Positions 59,460 to 64,000 of a stretch of DNA of 64,000 nt are shown here, piece after piece. The stretch comes from Acarospora socialis. Taxonomy: Eukaryota > Ascomycota > Lecanoromycetes > Acarosporales > Acarosporaceae. The notes beneath the pieces were generated by a model. That model had not been told where the DNA came from and did not search any database. It was given only the letters and a program-made list of their open reading frames with translations. The DNA is taken from assembly GCA_025617375.2 (NCBI GenBank), contig JAMYGW020000009.1, positions 1,054,001-1,118,000 of the forward strand. The letters are read 5' to 3'. Every line of letters begins with the position of its first letter. The first letter of the stretch is position 1. The position numbers were made by a program, and so were the translations under genes.

Positions 59460-60515
59460 TGTTACATTTCAACTGAGATTTCTTGATTATAGAACTAGAA
59501 TTTGTGCTCTTTGATATAAAGATTCAAAGATTCTAGATAAACAGTAGCTCTGTATTGTGTAACTAGATGAGTTAAACATGATTGTTTTCATAAGAAAAAC
59601 AATTTTACTATATAGTGAGCTTGCTCATTGATCTCATTGTCAAGTCTGTCAAGACAGCTCACTCATGCAACTCATTGAGCTTGCTTATTAAGCTCACTGT
59701 TGAGCATATTAAGATGTTATGTAACTGCTGTTTAAATCTTCTCTGAATATACACTTTCTGTGCATATGCATCAGTTCATTTTAAGTTCATTTTGACTTGA
59801 TCATAACACTATTCTTTTTTTCTCAGATACTAGTTCTCTAGAATCTATATAAGTGAGAGTATTTATATCATTTGTTGTCAGTGACAATGCTTTCTAAAAA
59901 TTTCAATTGTCTAAGAATTGCAAAGAAAATTCAGATTGATGATGCATTCATCTTGTTTTCTTGTGACTATTGTGTCTGTTGCAGCATCAACTGTTTTGTA
60001 ATGAAATCTCAATCAAAATACAATAAGTGTACTCATCATGATCACTCATATGTCAGTATATTGTGAGAGTCTCTCAATAGAACTTGTCTTTTGCTTCAAA
60101 AGAAAATAAGTAAAGCAAACAGTGAATTGACAGTCAAGCATACTGAGCTTGCTGCACTTTTCTTGAAAATTATACATCTTCAGAAAATACTGAATTAAAT
60201 AGATCACTGTGCTTCACAGAAGATCAATTGTCTTGCTGTTGAACTTAATAGTGATAATGATGAAACTGAGAATGAAGATTCTCAAACAATGTTGTAACTT
60301 ATTAATTCAATGTCATCATTTTTCTGAACTAATATCAACTTCTTTTCTCAAAACATTGAAGTGTTCTTGTGCAGTTCTTGAGATTCTCTTTGAATTTTCA
60401 GATATTTTCTGAGATGTCATAATCTTTTCACTTGATGAGATAGTGAACTTTCTCATTAATCATCTTTTTTTCTAAAATGTTCTCAACTTTGTATTCTTTG
60501 TTGAATTCAACAGAC
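59460..60515 (-). mobile_element. Ty3/gypsy retrotransposon, element 4 (left part)
   Basis: The 3' LTR at 59460-59808 (349 bp, TGTTAC...ATAACA) is closely like element 2. The interior continues with the polypyrimidine side (TCTTTTTTTCTC), the opposite-strand ORF and the chromodomain end, and is then cut at 60515 by element 5. The remainder must lie beyond element 5, outside the window. Its outer target site cannot be checked at the right end. Confidence 0.85.
59887..60297 (+). pseudogene. Opposite-strand Cys-cluster ORF remnant, element 4
   Basis: The best preserved of the 137-codon copies: MLSKNFNCLRIAKKIQIDDAF, CDYCVCCSINCF, then a second Cys/His group (KCTHHDHSYV) and TGA at the Trp site, followed by ESLNRTCLLLQKKI and the coiled-coil and acidic end. 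The frame before the first stop is 59 codons. Confidence 0.68.
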
Positions 60516-60876
60516 TGTTACAACCATGTCTAAACAGAAAGAAACTCATGAGTCTGAAATCAGAGATTCATCTGAAGTGCATACAAGAAAGACTGCTAGA
60601 CAGCAGTTATGTGACAGTGCAATGACTCAACAGTGAGTAGATGAGTCAAGAGCTCAATCTCTCAACATCAAGACATTGAAACATCAAGAATGCTCAACAC
60701 AGAGACATCAAGCATGTTCTATATAGTAGAATTGTTTTTCTTATGAAAATGATCATGTTCAACTTAAGTAACTATCTAAGAGTTAAAGTTCAGAACCATT
60801 TCAGACCAGCTGTTATATTAATAAGCACAAACTCTTAGTTCTACATACTTGAGAAATCTCAGGTCAGAACATTACA
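60516..60876 (+). repeat. 5' LTR of element 5
   Basis: 361 bp with TGTTA...TTACA ends. Internal CAAGACATTGAAACATCAAGAATG-type short repeats and CTATATAGTAG (TATA-like, about 60719-60729). Confidence 0.88.
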
Positions 60877-60898
60877 CTTTGAACACTCTTATGATATA

Positions 60899-63800
60899 AT
60901 GAGTATGATGTCTGACACATCAAAAAATGTCTCAATCTTGTTTTTGAGACAAGCTCAAGTGAACTCATCTTTATCATCTAATTCAGATAAGATGACAGCA
61001 CAATTAACAATGTCAGCTCAGATAATACAACTATCTACAAATGCATCAAAGATTCAGATACCTGATATCTTTGAAGAGAAATGAGAAAAGCTGTGAGTTT
61101 TTGTGACTAAGCTCAACCTGTATATTGAATTCAATTAACTGAAGTTTCAAATCAATCAAGAAAAGACATTGTTTGTGACAATCTATCTAGTGAATGCAGT
61201 CTTTGACTGAGTTGATCTCAAGCTACATGAATTTCTAGAAAAAGATTACAAAGAATACAACATCAATGTGAAATTCATGTTCAATGACTTCAATAAGTTC
61301 AAGAAAGAACTCAAAAAAGTCTTCAGAGTGATTAATGAAGAAAGAGCAGCAGAGAAATGAGTTCATATCTTGTGACAGAGTGAATCAGCAGCAGTATATG
61401 TCACAGAGTTTCAGTGATTAGCAGCACTTATCAGATGAGATGACAAAGCACTCATCTATCAGTATTATTGTGAGTTGAGAAAGTTCATCAAAGACAAGAT
61501 AGTCTGAGCAGAACAATCAGACAATCTTCAGAAAATGATTGATCTGAGTATCAACATCAATAGTTGTCAATAGAAATGACAGATGAAACAAAAGAAATAT
61601 TGAATATCATCTATGATAGAAGGTCAGGGGGAAAGCTTCTGACTATGAATGAAGTGATATGTTTCACTGATAAGACATAGAAAAACAAACTCTATGAATC
61701 TCAATGCAATCAAAAAACACCATCAGAAACTATAAAAGACTAGACAAACAGAGTCTGAATATCAGACAGAGTGATTCAATAAGTCTCAGATAACACTGCA
61801 AAACAAGATGTGAATATATTACAACTGTGAAAAATCTGAACATCTTGTCTGAGAGTGCAACAGATCTTGAATGAAAAGAAAGAATGTTGCAGCAATAATG
61901 ATTGAAACAAAGATGAAGAAATCAAGCATAGTGCATGATGTTCTGAGTTGAACAGTCTGTTATAACAATATGTACTGAGCACATATGAGTGCAAAAAACA
62001 GAGTCAAATAGTATCTTCAGAAATCACACAAGAATGTGAAGAATCAATACAACATGATGAGTTGATCAACTTATGAGAAAGAATTAGCTACTCTTATCAA
62101 GAAAAGAGTTCTTGATATTGAGAAAGAAAATGATACTCTTGAAGATGACATTAAAGAAACTGATGATCATGAATTTCAGATTGATGAATCTTGAATATTT
62201 TTCAACAGTGATGAACTTGTAAAAGAAAGTTTGAACAATGCTGAGACAGAACTCTCAAGAAAGTATTGAACAAAGATTAAGAAAGATCTAAGTGCTCAGA
62301 AAGAGATGACATCAGAGTGCAATGTGATGTGAAAGAAAAAGCAAAAAACTTGAAATCAGAAAGCAGAGATATGCAAAGAATTCAATGATCTAATAAGAGA
62401 TGTATGAATGATCATGAGAGAACTGATGTTGAAATTTCTTGTGTGAAAGACAAAAAGTCACAAGATTGAGATACACTTACTTGAAGAATATATCATGCAG
62501 AATGAAGACAGATGAATCTTCAGTGAAGAATATATGTCACTTGAATTTCTGCAAAGAGTAAGAGTCATTGAGAGTCAGTTGCAGATGAAGTACAATCAGT
62601 ATGAACTTCAACTACATTTGAAAAGACACATTGAGCAGCATAGTCTAAAGTATGCAAATCTTATAGTCAGAAGGGAATTCAGATGATTTTAAGAGCTTTG
62701 AAGATGAGTTAAACAATTAAGTGAGTCAAAAAATGAAGAGCTTTCTTGATGAGACTAGAGAACAAGAAGCTAGTGATGTCTCAAAGACAAGACAATGATC
62801 ATTGAATATGAATCAAGATCACAATTAATGAACATCAGATTAACATATTGATGAATTTTGAAGCAGATAACAACATCATAAGCTGATGAGTAGTCAACAT
62901 GTTGAAGTTAGTGACACAGCAAGTGTGCTGTTCATTCAACTTATGCATGATCAATGAAGTCATAGAAAGAATTGATGAAAAAATCTGTGTGAAAGTCTCA
63001 ATTCTTGAAAGTTCACAAGAGATAACATTTGATATTATGAGATCAACTGAATATGATGTGATACTAGAAATGCTCTGGTTGCACAGAAAGAATTTATGAA
63101 TTGATTGAGTTATAAAAGAGATATGTGCAATCAAAGACACATACAAGATTTCTGAACAATCAGAAATGAGCTTATCAGAGTATAAGTCATGAGATCATGA
63201 AATATTGCTATTGAATGAAAAGCAATCTAAGTGAATGTCATTGTACTCAATGAGCAAGAACCAACTCAAGAAAGTTAAAACTTATCTTGACAAGAATCTG
63301 AAGAGAGAATTCAGTAAATCATCAAAGTCACTGACAGAATATTCAATTCTGTTCATATCAAAGAAAAATGACAGAAAGTGACTGTGCATCAACTACAGAC
63401 AACTCAATGAGATAACTCATCAAGACAGTTATTCTCTACTGCTGATAGAAGAATTGCAAGATCAATTAAACAAGACTAAGTAGTTTATGAGCTTAGATCT
63501 TAAGAATACCTATTACTGAGTAAGAATGAAAGAAGATAAAGAATGAAAGACAGCATTCTGAACAAGATATGAACATTATAAGTATATTATTATGCTGTTT
63601 GAACTGAAAAATGCTTCAGTTATCTTTCAGAGATTGATTAATGACATGTTGAGAGAATATCTTGATGATTTTGTGATCACATATCTCAATAACATTCTGA
63701 TATATTCAGAAGATCTTGAAGAGCATTGAGAGCATGTGCAAAAGATATTGACAAGGCTCAATGAGAGGACTCTGTACATGAAAAAGTCAAAAAGCAGGTT

Positions 63801-64000
63801 CAAGATCAAGAAAGTTGAGTTTTTAAACTATGTGATTTGATCTGAACAGATCAAGAAGAATTTAAAGAAGATAAAAGTAGTCAGAGACTGATCAACATCA
63901 AAGAGAATCAAGAAAGTACAGATCTTTCTAGAACTAATGAATTATTATTGAAAATTTGTATTAAACTACACAAGAATTGTGAAATCACTAAAGCATTTGA
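60899..64000 (+). pseudogene. Broken gag-pol of element 5
   Basis: Starts with the gag N-terminus (SDTSKNVSILFLRQAQ), continues with a Retrotrans_gag-like region (ESAAVYVTEFQ then a stop at former Trp or Arg), a decayed knuckle near 61817-61858 (YYNCEKSEHLV*EC), a protease region near 62.85-63.1 kb, and RT at 63240-63830 (NYRQLNEITHQDSYSL, FQRLINDMLREYLDDFVITY, the YLDD box mutated to YLNN). TGA stops fall at Arg/Trp sites throughout. The RNase H and integrase lie beyond the window. Confidence 0.85.

Larger units (their letters stand above)
26215..64000. other. CG-free, AT-rich, repeat-filled block
   Basis: Reading through the block I find no CG dinucleotide in about 37.8 kb. GG and CC are nearly absent up to about 60.5 kb and scattered after that. 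CA, TG, TC and AG are frequent. Coding remnants carry TGA at Arg (from CGA/CGG) and Trp (from TGG) positions. The pattern implies C-to-T change at C followed by G or C, on both strands. It is unlike Neurospora-type RIP, which removes CA/TG. Counts were by eye, not computed. Confidence 0.85.
60516..64000 (+). mobile_element. Ty3/gypsy retrotransposon, element 5 (nested, continues past window)
   Basis: The 5' LTR at 60516-60876 (TGTTACAACC...CATTACA) lies on the plus strand inside element 4. The interior runs gag, zinc knuckle, protease, RT and is cut by the window end. It retains several GG and CC dinucleotides (for example 61624-61631, 62665-62667, 63073-63075), which the other elements have lost, so it is the youngest. 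CG is already absent. Confidence 0.9.

Noticed and set aside
26215-64000. Canonical (CA-directed) RIP as the cause of the AT-rich block
   Set aside because: CA and TG are abundant and TA is not strikingly raised, while CG is absent and GG/CC are depleted. This is the wrong dinucleotide signature.
60899-64000. Alternative genetic code reading TGA as Trp
   Set aside because: TGA also sits at conserved Arg positions, and the gene-rich part uses TGG and CGN normally. Mutation explains both.
26215-64000. CRISPR array or satellite centromere repeat
   Set aside because: Direct repeats here are LTRs and short degenerate units; no regular short repeat-spacer pattern or homogeneous satellite is present.

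Overview
The first 26.2 kb is ordinary gene-dense DNA of a filamentous ascomycete (Pezizomycotina). Genes have several short introns (about 50-90 bp) with GTAAGT/GTATGT-like donors and CTAAC/CTGAC-like branch sites. Fungus-specific families are present: a HET-domain protein, a PigL_N-type ankyrin protein, Ugo1 and a Ca3427-like binding protein. I cannot name the class or species.

Layout of the gene-rich part: a five-exon ankyrin-repeat protein (386-2964, -) stands head to head with a HET-domain protein (3609-5330, +). A 477-bp MITE-like inverted-repeat element (5457-5933) and a 160-bp solo LTR with perfect 5-bp target duplications (6015-6174) follow. Then come housekeeping genes: UGO1-like mitochondrial fusion factor (-), YAH1-type mitochondrial ferredoxin (+), RRP15 (-), SRP54 (+), an uncertain repeat-bearing coding region (12.1-13.0 kb, -), PPX1-type exopolyphosphatase (-), a METTL13-like methyltransferase (+), a FAM210-like mitochondrial membrane protein (-), nucleoside diphosphate kinase (-), glucosidase II alpha subunit (+) and an NMT1/Ca3427-like binding protein (-). 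I traced splice sites for every multi-exon gene; all join in frame.

At about 26,214 composition changes abruptly. From there to 64,000 I see no CG dinucleotide at all, and GG/CC are almost gone except in the youngest insertion. CA/TG, the usual target of RIP, remain abundant. Arg (CGN) and Trp (TGG) codons have become TGA throughout. The block holds five Ty3/gypsy LTR retrotransposons, with a chromodomain seen in those I could check. Three are full length with target duplications: 26746-32777 (TCATA), 38676-44757 (AGTTA) and 48798-55020 (GAATG/GAATA), all on the minus strand. A fourth (59460 onward, -) is split by a fifth, younger one (60516 onward, +). Elements 1-4 carry an opposite-strand ORF with a Cys cluster and coiled coil between pol and the 3' LTR.

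The sequence between the retrotransposons is the most interesting part. Removing elements 2 and 3 restores reading frames. What remains is a run of mutated, intron-containing genes: an unknown coiled-coil gene, a BED-finger hAT transposase, and two tandem divergent gene pairs. Each pair is an unknown acidic/coiled-coil protein (-) beside a histone H3-fold gene (+) with CENP-A-like features (long loop 1, Trp before the alpha-2 Gln). I infer that this may be a dead mobile element or duplicated locus carrying H3-like histones. The gene content is read from the sequence; the mobility is inference.
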